Shown here: positions 32,097 through 38,901 of the stretch, piece after piece
Layout: each line of letters starts with the position of its first letter
How positions within the stretch are numbered: position 1 is the stretch's first letter
From: Butyricicoccus_A sp963620595
Lineage (GTDB): Bacteria > Bacillota > Clostridia > Oscillospirales > Butyricicoccaceae
Length of the DNA stretch: 64,000 nt
Direction of reading: 5' to 3'
Assembly: GCA_963620595.1 (NCBI GenBank)
Contig: CAVFAY010000012.1
Span: 12,700-76,699, forward strand
Made by a program: the position numbers and the translations under genes
Notes under the pieces: generated by a model
Seen by the model: only the letters and a program-made list of their open reading frames with translations
The model's database searches: none
What the model was told of the DNA's origin: nothing

Positions 32097-34682
32097 TTGG
32101 CAAAGGATACTGAAAAGAATAAAATCCATTTTGAAAACCAGAAGATCATTCCGGTCGATCTGGAACGAGAGATGAAAAAATCGTACATCGACTACGCGAT
32201 GTCGGTTATCGTAGGCCGCGCGCTGCCGGATGCACGCGACGGTCTCAAGCCGGTACATCGTCGTATTCTGTACGCAATGTATGAGGATCACCTGACCGCA
32301 GACCGCGCATACCGCAAGGCGGCAACGACCGTTGGTAATGTGCTCGGCCGCTATCATCCGCACGGTGATGCCTCGGTATATGATGCCATGGTTCGTATGG
32401 CACAGTGGTTCTCGCTGCGCTATCCGATGATTGACGGTCACGGAAACTTCGGTTCTATCGACGGTGACCCTCCGGCAGCTTACCGTTACACGGAAGCGCG
32501 CATGAGCAAGCTGGCGGCGCATATGATGACGGATATTGACAAGGATACCGTCGATTTCATGCCAAACTTCGATGACAACCGCAAGGAACCTGCTGTTTTG
32601 CCGTCGCGTTTCCCGAGTATGCTCGTCAATGGCTCGACAGGTATTGCTGTCGGCATGGCGACCAATATGCCGCCGCATAATCTGACAGAAGTCATTAACG
32701 GCATCTGCCATGTCATTGACAATCCGGAAGCCGGACTGGAAGAAATCTGCCAGTATATCAAGGGACCGGATTTCCCGACTGGCGGCGTGATTATGGGTCG
32801 CAGCGGCATTCGCGCTGCGTATGCGACCGGCCGCGGCAAGCTCAAGGTTCGTGCACGCACGCATTTTGAAGAGATGCCGAACAACCGTACTCGTATTGTC
32901 GCAACTGAGATTCCGTATGGCGTCAACAAGGCACGTCTGGTCGAGAGCATTGCCGATCTGGTCAAGGATAAGCGCGTAGAGGGCATTTCCGACTTGCGCG
33001 ATGAATCCGACCGCGAGGGCATCCGCGTGGTCATTGAGCTCAAGCGCGATGCCAATCCGCAGGTTGTGCTCAATCAGCTGTTCCACTATACACAGCTACA
33101 GGACACATTTTCGGTTAACAATCTGGCACTGGTCAACAATCAGCCGCGCACGCTCAATCTGCGGGAACTAATTGACCAGTACATTGAGTTTCAGAGAGAA
33201 ATCATTGAACGCCGCAGCCGCTATGAGCTGAATCGCGCAGAAAAGCGTGCACATATTTTGGAGGGCTTGAAGGTTGCAACCGAGAATATTGACCGCATTA
33301 TTGCTATCATTCGAGCATCCGCCAATGAGACAGAGGCTAAGCAAAAGCTGATTGAAGAGACCTTCATCGTCAATCAAATCGCGCTGCTCGGCATCGTGGA
33401 CGGCAAGGAAGAGTATCCGTTCCATCTGGATGAGGAACAGGCACAGGCCATCGTCAGTATGCGTTTGGGTCGTCTGTCCGGTCTGGAGCGTCAGAAGCTG
33501 ACGGATGAATACGAGGAGATCGAAGGTCGTATTCATGAGTTGATGGAAGTTCTGAACAGCCACGAAAAGCAGCTGGAAGTCGTTCGCACAGAACTGATTG
33601 CCATTCGAGATAAATTCGGCGATGAGCGCCGCACCGGCATTGAAATTGTCGATGATGATATTGATATTGAGGATTTGATCCCGCAGGAGGACTGCACATA
33701 TACGCTGACGCACAGAGGCTATATCAAGCGTCTGCCGACTTCATCGTATCGCGCCCAGCGCCGCGGCGGCCGCGGTGTCAATGCGATGGCAACGCGCGAG
33801 GAAGACTATGCAGAGGTGCTGTTTGCTGCGTCCTCGCATGATAATATTTTGTTCTTCAGCAGCTTTGGCAAGGTATATCTGCTCAAGGGATATCAGATTC
33901 CGGAGACCAGCCGCACGGCAAAGGGAACCAATCTCGTGAACCTCTTGACGCTGGAACAGGGCGAGACGGTTTCTGCCATGTTCAGTGTGCCGGAAGAGCA
34001 GTACGATGAAAATCATTACCTGTTCTTTACGACAGAGCGCGGCATTGTCAAGCGCGTTTGTCTGGCAGATATGACACATATTCGCAAGACCGGTCTGCGT
34101 GCGCTGTCGCTCAATGAGGGAGATCGCCTGATTGATGTCCGTCTGACCGATGACACGCAGGATATGCTGCTCATTACGGCAAAGGGCAGAGGCATTCGTT
34201 TCCATGAGAGCGAGGTACGCGCAATGGGCCGCTCGGCTGTCGGTGTCAAGGGCATTGAGCTGGAAGAGGATGACCGCGTGATTGGCGGCGTGCGTGCGCG
34301 TCCGGAGGGCGAAGTGCTGACCATTACCGAAAATGGCTTCGGCAAGCGCACACCGGTAGAGGACTATTCCATCCATCACCGCGGCGGCAAGGGTATTTTG
34401 GCTCATGCACTGAGTGAAGCAACCGGCAATATTGCGGGCTGTGCCGTTGTCGATGATGACAATGATGTGCTGATTATCACAGATGACGGCGTCATGATTC
34501 GTACCGATGTCGGAGATATTCGTCTGTGCGGCAGAAATTCCAAGGGTGTCATTGTCATGCGCACCGGTGAAAATGTCCATGTCAATGCGATTACTCGTGT
34601 AGACAAGGAGCCGGAGGAAGAAGAGACCGAAACACAGGAAACGCCGGAGGAGACCGCTGAGGAAACCAATGGCGAACAATAA
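32097..34682 (+). CDS. gyrA: DNA gyrase subunit A
   Basis: An 861-residue subunit that cuts and rejoins DNA and wraps it. The active-site tyrosine is Y131 in YRYTEARM. The quinolone-determining segment reads HPHGDASVYD, with alanine at the position of E. coli Ser83 (residue 92) and aspartate at that of Asp87 (residue 96). The GyrA box QRRGGRG near residue 555 marks it as gyrase rather than topoisomerase IV. Six beta-pinwheel repeats follow, and an acidic tail (EPEEEETETQETPEE). It starts with TTG, with GAGGAGG 10 bases before. The rnhA start lies within its last codons. Confidence 0.97.
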   Translation: MAKDTEKNKIHFENQKIIPVDLEREMKKSYIDYAMSVIVGRALPDARDGLKPVHRRILYAMYEDHLTADRAYRKAATTVGNVLGRYHPHGDASVYDAMVRMAQWFSLRYPMIDGHGNFGSIDGDPPAAYRYTEARMSKLAAHMMTDIDKDTVDFMPNFDDNRKEPAVLPSRFPSMLVNGSTGIAVGMATNMPPHNLTEVINGICHVIDNPEAGLEEICQYIKGPDFPTGGVIMGRSGIRAAYATGRGKLKVRARTHFEEMPNNRTRIVATEIPYGVNKARLVESIADLVKDKRVEGISDLRDESDREGIRVVIELKRDANPQVVLNQLFHYTQLQDTFSVNNLALVNNQPRTLNLRELIDQYIEFQREIIERRSRYELNRAEKRAHILEGLKVATENIDRIIAIIRASANETEAKQKLIEETFIVNQIALLGIVDGKEEYPFHLDEEQAQAIVSMRLGRLSGLERQKLTDEYEEIEGRIHELMEVLNSHEKQLEVVRTELIAIRDKFGDERRTGIEIVDDDIDIEDLIPQEDCTYTLTHRGYIKRLPTSSYRAQRRGGRGVNAMATREEDYAEVLFAASSHDNILFFSSFGKVYLLKGYQIPETSRTAKGTNLVNLLTLEQGETVSAMFSVPEEQYDENHYLFFTTERGIVKRVCLADMTHIRKTGLRALSLNEGDRLIDVRLTDDTQDMLLITAKGRGIRFHESEVRAMGRSAVGVKGIELEEDDRVIGGVRARPEGEVLTITENGFGKRTPVEDYSIHHRGGKGILAHALSEATGNIAGCAVVDDDNDVLIITDDGVMIRTDVGDIRLCGRNSKGVIVMRTGENVHVNAITRVDKEPEEEETETQETPEETAEETNGEQ

Positions 34683-35124
34683 ACACGTAACAATTTATAC
34701 CGATGGCGCCTGCTCCGGCAATCCGGGGCCAGGTGGCTTCGGTATTATCCTGCAATACGGAGAACATCGCAAAGAAATCAGCAAGGGTTTCCCCAATACG
34801 ACCAATAATCGCATGGAGCTTCTCGGTGTTATTACAGCACTGGAAGCACTCAAAACGCCGTGTACGGTAGATTTGTATTCCGACAGCAAATATGTGATTG
34901 ATGCCATCCAAAAGGGCTGGGCAGTCAAATGGCGGTCGAAAAATTGGATGCGCACACCCAAAGAGCCGGCGAAAAATCCGGATTTGTGGGAACGACTGCT
35001 GAATCTGCTGGATATACACGATGTGACCTTTCATTGGGTAAAGGGACACGCGCAAAACGAGAATAATAACCGCTGTGATGAGCTGGCTGTGGCAGAGTGG
35101 AAGAAGATAAAAGATAACTTATAA
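34669..35124 (+). CDS. rnhA: Ribonuclease HI
   Basis: A 151-residue RNase HI that cleaves RNA in RNA-DNA hybrids. Catalytic residues are in place: D12 (YTDGACSGNPGPGG), E50 (NNRMEL), D72 (YSDSKYV), and the late HWVKGHA histidine and RCDELA aspartate. It lies in another frame overlapping the last 14 bases of gyrA, so its translation is likely coupled. R-loop removal next to gyrase is a sensible pairing, though this position is not universal. Confidence 0.96.
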   Translation: MANNKHVTIYTDGACSGNPGPGGFGIILQYGEHRKEISKGFPNTTNNRMELLGVITALEALKTPCTVDLYSDSKYVIDAIQKGWAVKWRSKNWMRTPKEPAKNPDLWERLLNLLDIHDVTFHWVKGHAQNENNNRCDELAVAEWKKIKDNL

Positions 35125-35174
35125 TATAATTTAAATAAAATTATACAGATAATTATCAAAAAGGAGCGAGTGTT

Positions 35175-35546
35175 ATTTCGTTACCGTATCGTCAAGACTT
35201 GATACCACGGGCAAAACAGCTTCGAAGAGATGCAACAAAACAAGAAAAACGTCTTTGGTATGATTATTTGAGTACGTATCCGGTTAGATTTCAGCGACAG
35301 AAAACAATTCAAGGATTTATTGTCGACTTTTATTGCCATGCAGCGAGGCTTGTTATTGAGCTGGATGGTGCACAACACAATGAGGCACAGGGAATGGCAT
35401 ATGACAGGGAGAGAACTGCCGTTTTAGAATCGTACCATCTGTTTGTGATACGGTTCTCGAATCAACAGATTGATAAGAATTTTTCGGAAGTTTGTACACA
35501 AATCGATCAGATCGTCAAGCAACGGACAAAAAGCCTTCCTCTTTGA
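35175..35546 (+). CDS. DUF559 (Vsr-like endonuclease fold) protein with apparent ATT start
   Basis: A protein of about 123 residues. LIPRAKQLRRDATKQEKRLWYDYLSTYPVRFQRQ and FIVDFYCHAARLVIELDGAQH are the DUF559 signature; the fold is related to very-short-patch-repair endonucleases, with acidic residues in FIVDF and ELDG. Relatives begin M-x-LPY-N/R just before LIPRA. Here that place is ATT TCG TTA CCG TAT, with AAGGAG eight bases before the ATT. The next start, TTG at 35199, has no ribosome site and loses conserved residues. The stop codon TGA lies inside repeat A2. Cellular role unknown. Confidence 0.75.
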   Translation: MSLPYRQDLIPRAKQLRRDATKQEKRLWYDYLSTYPVRFQRQKTIQGFIVDFYCHAARLVIELDGAQHNEAQGMAYDRERTAVLESYHLFVIRFSNQQIDKNFSEVCTQIDQIVKQRTKSLPL

Positions 35547-35581
35547 GGAAGGTGGCGCGGCGTGAGCCGTGACGGAAGGAG
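35530..35581 (+). repeat. Dispersed structured repeat, module A, copy 2
   Basis: CCTTCCTC, TTT, GAGGAAGG hairpin (35534-35552), a 6-bp CGCGGC/GCCGTG hairpin (35556-35571, one G-U), then GGAAGGAG (35574-35581), whose GGAAGG can instead pair with the first CCTTCC. The loop and second arm supply the TGA of the DUF559 gene. Confidence 0.93.
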
Positions 35582-35637
35582 CAGCCGACGAAAAAGTCTG
35601 TATCAGACTACCATGATTCGTTAGAACTGGCTGGTTG

Positions 35638-35689
35638 CTCCCTCAGTCTTGCCGCAAGGCGGCAATCCAGCTCCCTCAAAGAGGGAGCC
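35638..35689 (+). repeat. Dispersed structured repeat, module B, copy 1
   Basis: Free arm CTCCCTC, then TTGCCGC/GCGGCAA hairpin, then GCTCCCTC, AAA, GAGGGAGC hairpin. It has the same length (52 bp) and, in reverse orientation, the same architecture as module A. A 56-bp spacer with AAGTCTGTATCAGACTACC separates it from A2. Nothing else was seen in the 35547-35744 gap. Confidence 0.92.
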
Positions 35690-35744
35690 TAAAAGTTTTC
35701 CCCAACAAATGACATAAAGATTCAGTCAAACAAGGAGTTTCAAC

Positions 35745-35978
35745 ATGGCATTGTTTGTTTCCGAGAAAAATGAAATCATTGCGGCGGTCAATGCCGATGT
35801 GCCGCGAGAGCAGATTCCCTATATCGATGAGCCGGACGGCCGCGCGTATTACGAAGAGTTGCTTGCCATGCGTGATGCATATGGTATGGCGGCGTTTAAT
35901 CTGCTGGAAGATGAGCCGGATCCGGAATCCGATCGTGGTTGGGAGCATGAAGCATTAAATATGATACATATGGGATAA
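35745..35978 (+). CDS. Small hypothetical protein
   Basis: A 77-residue acidic cytosolic protein: MALFVSEKNEIIAAVNADVP, then REQIPYIDEPDGRAYYEELL, ending EHEALNMIHMG. AAGGAG lies at good spacing before the ATG. It has no signal peptide, membrane segment or motif that I recognise. Its composition (Glu, Asp, Ala, Met) is protein-like and the codons resemble those of neighbours, so it is probably real. It lies between the A2-B repeat pair and the trmN6-like gene, 43 bp before the latter. Confidence 0.6.
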   Translation: MALFVSEKNEIIAAVNADVPREQIPYIDEPDGRAYYEELLAMRDAYGMAAFNLLEDEPDPESDRGWEHEALNMIHMG

Positions 35979-36021
35979 TTATCTCTGTATTATACAAACT
36001 GTAATCTAAAAGGAGCTGCCT

Positions 36022-36744
36022 ATGCGCCGGACAGATAAATTGTGGGGCGGGTTTTCGCTGATACAAGATGATTGCTTTTTTAAATTGGGACAGGACACCA
36101 TGCTTCTGTCTGATTTTGCCTGTCCGCCTGCGCGGGGGAAGGTCATGGATTTAGGCTGCGGCAACGGCGCACTGAGTGTGCTGCTGTGTGCACGACATCC
36201 TCATATCACGGTCACAGGCTTGGAAATTCAGCCGGAAGTTGCCGCCTTGGCACAGGAAAATATTCGGCACAATCAGCTGGAACAGCGCATGCAGGTGCGG
36301 TGCGGCGATATGAAACAGTGCAAAACAATGTTTCATACCGGCAGTTTTGATTATGTGGTATGTAATCCGCCATATTTTGCGCAAAACAGCGGGTTTTCTG
36401 CCAAAAATATCAATAAAAGCACAGCGCGGCAGGACAGCAGCGGCACGGCGGCAGATGCGGTACAGGCGGCAGCCTATCTCGTTAAATTTGGCGGCCGCGT
36501 TGCGTTTGTCTATCGGCCGGAGCGGGTTTGTGAATTGATTTCACAGATGAAATCGCGGCAATTAGAACCAAAGCGCATGCGGTTTGTGCATCAGCAGGCA
36601 AACGCTGTGCCGTCAGCGGTGCTGATTGAAGCACGGCGCGGCAGTGCACCGGGCGTACAGGTTTTGCCGCCGTTGCTTGTCTGCGGAGAAAACGGCGGAC
36701 ACACGAAGGAATACCGAACGATCTATCACAGGGAGGAATTTTAA
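36022..36744 (+). CDS. tRNA1(Val) (adenine37-N6)-methyltransferase-like protein
   Basis: A 240-residue class I methyltransferase of the TrmN6/YabB type. The SAM-binding motif VMDLGCGNGALSVLLCARHP is near residues 40-60, the amino-methylating NPPYF motif at about 116 (VVCNPPYFAQNSGF), and RVAFVYRPERVCELI follows. In many Firmicutes this gene (yabB) precedes the rsmI homologue, as here, with the rsmI ATG overlapping the stop codon (TAATG). The tRNA target is taken from the family. Confidence 0.88.
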   Translation: MRRTDKLWGGFSLIQDDCFFKLGQDTMLLSDFACPPARGKVMDLGCGNGALSVLLCARHPHITVTGLEIQPEVAALAQENIRHNQLEQRMQVRCGDMKQCKTMFHTGSFDYVVCNPPYFAQNSGFSAKNINKSTARQDSSGTAADAVQAAAYLVKFGGRVAFVYRPERVCELISQMKSRQLEPKRMRFVHQQANAVPSAVLIEARRGSAPGVQVLPPLLVCGENGGHTKEYRTIYHREEF

Positions 36745-37586
36745 TGGCAGGAACGCTTTATTTGGTGGCGACACCGATTGGAAACCTGGAGGATCTCACG
36801 TATCGTGCAGTTCGGATTCTCGGTGAGGTAGATTTTGTTGCGGCAGAGGATACCCGCGTCAGCGGCAAGCTGCTGCATTATTTGGAAATCAGCAAGCCGC
36901 TGGTCAGCTATCATGAGCACAATAAAAAACAGCGCGGACCGGAGCTGGTTGCGCGCATGTTGGCAGGAGAAACCTGTGCTCTGGTCACAGATGCCGGTAT
37001 GCCGGCGATCAGTGATCCGGGCGAAGACTTGGCAAATTTGTGCCATGAGGCAGGAATTTCTGTGATTCCGGTACCGGGTGCCTGTGCCGCTGTCAGTGCC
37101 TTGGCACAGAGCGGCCTGCCGTCCGGAAAATGGTGCTTTGAGGGCTTTTTGCCGACAAACAGCAAGCAGAGAAAAGAGCGGCTTGCTGTGCTCAAGCAGG
37201 AAACACGGACTTGTATTGTCTATGAGGCGCCGCATCGGCTGCGTGCAACAATGCAGGAGCTGGCACAGCAGCTGGGAGAACGCCGCGTGAGCATTTCACG
37301 TGAAATCACCAAGCTGCATGAGGAATGCCTGCGTATGACACTGCCGGAAGCGGCGGAATATTATCAGGAGACCGAACCGCGCGGCGAGTTTGTGCTTGTC
37401 ATTGAAGGCGCAGCAGATCATCCGGAACAGCGGGCGGCAGATCAGATGGAACAGGCCATTGCATTGACCGAAGAATTGACAGCTGCCGGTCTTACCCTGC
37501 GCGATGCCGTCAAGCAGGCGGCAAAACAGACCGGTGCACGCAAAAACCAGCTGTATCAGACCATGCTGGCACGGCAGGAGGAATGA
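36744..37586 (+). CDS. rsmI: 16S rRNA (cytidine1402-2'-O)-methyltransferase
   Basis: A 280-residue tetrapyrrole-methylase-fold enzyme that 2'-O-methylates C1402 in the decoding centre. Visible motifs are LYLVATPIGNLEDLTYRAVRIL at the start, FVAAEDTRVSGKLLHYL, LVTDAGMPAISDPG (about 78-91) and the GACAAVSALAQSGLP loop. The C-terminal 40 residues form the RsmI-specific extension (RAADQMEQAIALTEELTAAG ... GARKNQLYQTML). It is translationally coupled to the preceding methyltransferase. A palindromic TTTCACGTGAAA core occurs inside the gene at 37294-37305 but is too far from parS consensus to call. Confidence 0.95.
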   Translation: MAGTLYLVATPIGNLEDLTYRAVRILGEVDFVAAEDTRVSGKLLHYLEISKPLVSYHEHNKKQRGPELVARMLAGETCALVTDAGMPAISDPGEDLANLCHEAGISVIPVPGACAAVSALAQSGLPSGKWCFEGFLPTNSKQRKERLAVLKQETRTCIVYEAPHRLRATMQELAQQLGERRVSISREITKLHEECLRMTLPEAAEYYQETEPRGEFVLVIEGAADHPEQRAADQMEQAIALTEELTAAGLTLRDAVKQAAKQTGARKNQLYQTMLARQEE

Positions 37587-37614
37587 GTTCGTACCGGCTT
37601 CTTGGCTCTCACCA

Positions 37615-37666
37615 AAAGCCTTCCTCTTTGAGGAAGGTGGCGCGGTGTAAGCCGTGACGGAAGGAG
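37615..37666 (+). repeat. Dispersed structured repeat, module A, copy 3
   Basis: Same three-part structure as copies 1 and 2. The 25 bases before it (37590-37614, CGTACCGGCTTCTTGGCTCTC) also occur next to copy 4 at 44301-44324 in reverse complement, so the element may extend further 5' than the hairpins. Confidence 0.93.
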
Positions 37667-37713
37667 CAGCCCGCAAACAAGTCTGTATCAGAGTAAATCT
37701 GATGCGTGACAAA

Positions 37714-37765
37714 CTCCCTCAGTCTTGCCGCGAGGCGGCAATCCAGCTCCCTCAACGAGGGAGCC
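37714..37765 (+). repeat. Dispersed structured repeat, module B, copy 2
   Basis: CTCCCTC arm, TTGCCGC/GCGGCAA hairpin, GCTCCCTC/GAGGGAGC hairpin, almost identical to 35638-35689. The A3-B distance (47 bp) is shorter than in the other pair, but GTCTGTATCAGA is shared. Confidence 0.92.
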
Positions 37766-37766
37766 T

Positions 37767-37812
37767 AAAGCCCTCTCTGTCGCTCCGCGACATCTCTCCC
37801 AGAGGGAGAGAC
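37767..37812 (+). repeat. Dispersed structured repeat, module C, copy 1
   Basis: CCCTCTC arm, GTCGC/GCGAC hairpin, TCTCTCC/GGAGAGA hairpin: the third sequence version of the same architecture, one base after module B. A second copy is at 47908-47953. Confidence 0.9.
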
Positions 37813-37841
37813 AAGTTTGGCTTGTACGTAAAGCAACAGTA

Positions 37842-37873
37842 AAAAATCACCAGTGTAAAAACTGGTGATTTTT
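37842..37873 (+). terminator. Terminator of the trmN6-rsmI transcript (shared AATCACCAG type)
   Basis: A perfect 13-bp stem AAAAATCACCAGT/ACTGGTGATTTTT (37842-37854 with 37861-37873), 29 bp after module C. It shares CAGTAAAAAATCACCAG with 8065-8081. Confidence 0.88.
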
Positions 37874-37930
37874 ATTTGTATAATCATATAATAAATACAC
37901 TTTAAGTATTAAGATTAAAACAAAAAAGAG

Positions 37931-37961
37931 AAAAGCCGGATGTTGGGGGCATCCGGCTTTT
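37931..37961 (-). terminator. GC-rich hairpin with C-rich loop (terminator of thioesterase gene or of a small RNA)
   Basis: A perfect 12-bp stem AAAAGCCGGATG/CATCCGGCTTTT (37931-37942 with 37950-37961). On the minus strand the loop is CCCCCAA, and CTCTTTTTT follows the stem. A second unpaired CCCCC lies upstream on the same strand at about 37978-37982. The 37587-38104 gap holds only repeats A3, B, C, the terminator at 37842 and this hairpin. Confidence 0.7.
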
Positions 37962-38104
37962 CCTGTACAAAACTTAAAGGGGGTAAAAAAGAGAGATAAA
38001 AGAAAAATCTTTTATATAGTCACTCTTGACTACATGCTTAGTATACTGTAATTATGTGTATATTGTGTGAATAAAATGAGAAAAAAACGCTAGGACAAAA
38101 AATT

Positions 38105-38623
38105 TCAGCGCGTAGGAGAAACTCCCGTCTTCGCCGCCTGCTCACGCCGCCGTTTGTTCTCTTCGTGTGCGGCGTCTGCCTTCGGCGTAACGGCATAGGT
38201 TGCGGTTGCCGTACACACGAGTTTTTCCGGCGTGTCTTCCATCCAGCCGCGTGCGCTGGCGTGAAAGAGTTTGTGCCCACGGAACGTGATTTCCGATTCA
38301 ACGACAAGGTTGCCGCCGATGCGGCCGGGGCGAATATAATTGACCGTCATCGTAGAGGTTGGGCACAGATGAAAATCTGCGTTGTAATATACGAGCAGAC
38401 CCATGCTCATATCCATCATTGCACTGGTTACACCACCGTGCAGCCAGCCCATCGGATTGCGCATTTCCGGCTTGAGACGGTATCGCACCGTACATTTCAT
38501 GCCGTCTTCGCTGCAGGAGATAAATTCCGGCGGAATGCGGTTGTTTACAGAGCCTTGTTCTGCGTTTGTTCGGCGATTGATGGCGACACGAAGTCGCTGC
38601 TCATGATACTGAGAATGATCCAT
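38105..38623 (-). CDS. PaaI-type hotdog thioesterase
   Basis: A 172-residue acyl-CoA thioesterase of the hotdog fold. The helix NPMGWLHGGVTSAMMDMSMG (about 59-78) is the PaaI/4HBT signature with its active-site region, followed by TMTVNYIRPGRIGGNLVVESEI as central strands. The last 25 residues are charged (HEENKRRREQAAKTG) and probably disordered. GAGGTTTC precedes the ATG. The substrate is unknown; removal of unwanted acyl-CoA would suit a butyrate producer. It is a single minus-strand gene among plus-strand ones. Confidence 0.85.
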   Translation of the reverse strand: MDHSQYHEQRLRVAINRRTNAEQGSVNNRIPPEFISCSEDGMKCTVRYRLKPEMRNPMGWLHGGVTSAMMDMSMGLLVYYNADFHLCPTSTMTVNYIRPGRIGGNLVVESEITFRGHKLFHASARGWMEDTPEKLVCTATATYAVTPKADAAHEENKRRREQAAKTGVSPTR

Positions 38624-38655
38624 GAAACCTCAGTCCTTTTTTCTTTTTTTTTCAG

Positions 38656-38683
38656 TGTATCATGTTACGGGAACTTCTGTCAA
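38656..38683 (-). promoter_or_regulatory. Promoter of the thioesterase gene
   Basis: Minus strand TTGACA (perfect), 16 bases, GATACA, 33 bp before the start codon, with a T-rich leader. Confidence 0.5.
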
Positions 38684-38809
38684 ACGCATTGGAATTTTTC
38701 TTTGCGATTGATATTGTATTCTAAATCCGGAAATAGTAAAATAAAACTGTTAATCTGCAAAGCAGAGAAAAAATTATGGGAAAATTTCCGATTATTTTAC
38801 TGGGGTATT

Positions 38810-38838
38810 GAAATAAACACTAATTTCGTGTATATTAG
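38810..38838 (+). promoter_or_regulatory. nifS-nifU promoter
   Basis: TTGAAA, 17 bases, TATATT, 63 bp before the nifS start. Confidence 0.65.
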
Positions 38839-38841
38839 TAT
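38821..38841. promoter_or_regulatory. Inverted repeat over the nifS -10 box (possible operator)
   Basis: ACTAAT, nine bases, ATTAGT: perfect 6-base arms that cover the promoter spacer and -10 hexamer. Iron-sulphur assembly operons are commonly controlled by Rrf2-family repressors, but no such gene is in the window and the arms do not clearly match a known site. Confidence 0.5.
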
Positions 38842-38901
38842 CGCAGACAGGTATTGCCTGCGTAAGAATAAAAAACCTATATCTTTAGGAGGATATGAAA
38901 T

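Noticed and set aside
31119..33086. A 655-codon minus-strand frame opposite gyrB and gyrA
   Set aside because: It spans two genes and the small gene between them on the other strand; composition is typical of an antisense shadow.
37292..37307. Palindromic TTTCACGTGAAA inside rsmI as a fourth parS site
   Set aside because: Four of the sixteen positions differ from the consensus at the outer bases; ParB binding there would be weak at best.
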